DNA of 64,000 bases from Vanessa cardui. Taxonomy: Eukaryota; Arthropoda; Insecta; Lepidoptera; Nymphalidae. The DNA is taken from contig NC_061126.1 in NCBI RefSeq assembly GCF_905220365.1, positions 1,550,001 through 1,614,000 on the forward strand, read 5' to 3'. Shown here piece after piece: positions 63,935-64,000 of the stretch; the stretch's first letter is position 1; every line of letters starts with the position of its first letter. Made by a program: the position numbers and the translations under genes. The notes below the pieces were generated by a model. The model ran no database searches. It had not been told where the DNA came from and was given only the letters and a program-made list of their open reading frames with translations.

Positions 63935-64000
63935 TCAAATATGAGCGCTCGCTACTTGACTTTTGCGTTTGAAGTTTATTAAAATTACACCCCTAAAATT
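63935..64000. other. Window edge, non-coding or intron
   Basis: If the donor at 63911 is used, this is the start of an intron; otherwise it is 3' UTR. Nothing decides between them. Confidence 0.3.

Noticed and set aside
1..64000. CRISPR array or prokaryotic operon
   Set aside because: There are no regularly spaced short repeats and no compact gene runs. The composition and element types are those of an insect genome.

Overview
This is a 64 kb, AT-rich, animal (insect) genomic window. The repeat families fit a lepidopteran, most likely a butterfly; I recognise the families but cannot name the species. There are no operons, no rRNA and no functional tRNA genes. Almost everything that can be named is a transposable element or its remains, sitting in what looks like intergenic or intronic DNA. 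Only two stretches look like possible host coding sequence: an exon-like block at the right edge (63696-63934, +) and an orphan 117-codon frame at 59692-60045 (-).

LINEs. Two copies of one RTE/BovB-like element (A: 9410-12248; B: 47251-49198) are each bounded by short target-site duplications and each broken in different places. A fragment of the same family lies at 35330-35555 (-). A second LINE (13325-16159, +) is 5'-truncated but keeps an uninterrupted 916-residue endonuclease-reverse transcriptase inside a 14-bp duplication. A third (19761-24170, -) is a full-length two-ORF element inside an 11-bp duplication, with a coiled-coil ORF1 and a frameshifted ORF2. A short 3' copy of it is at 28478-28677. 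A fourth LINE left only its RT C-terminus at 2259-2561 (-). 3' ends of further retroelements are at 4733, 25860, 53140 and 59332.

SINEs and small repeats. Three tRNA-derived families recur. SINE-A has the longest series, and its 3' end resembles that of the RTE-like LINE. SINE-B has a box B GGTTCGATTCCC-type head and an ATAA-repeat tail. SINE-C is a third, longer family. Also present are repeat D (a roughly 250-bp CCCGCC-to-TATGTAGTGAT unit), repeat E (a GTAGGGCTTTGTGCAAGC unit), elements bounded by CGACTTC/GAAGTCGG, a 588-bp foldback element with 224-bp arms, and a dead mariner transposase.

The most interesting signal is at the 5' ends of RTE copies A and B. Homology between them starts exactly at a GGGATGT. 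The following roughly 87 nt can be folded much like an HDV-type self-cleaving ribozyme: a 7-bp P1 closed by a terminal G.U wobble, a 3-bp P3 with a 7-nt loop, a possible P1.1, and P2 abutting P3. Downstream lies a hairpin with compensatory changes between the copies. HDV-like ribozymes at the 5' ends of R2 and RTE retrotransposons are established. Their presence here is inferred from base pairing by eye and was not computed.
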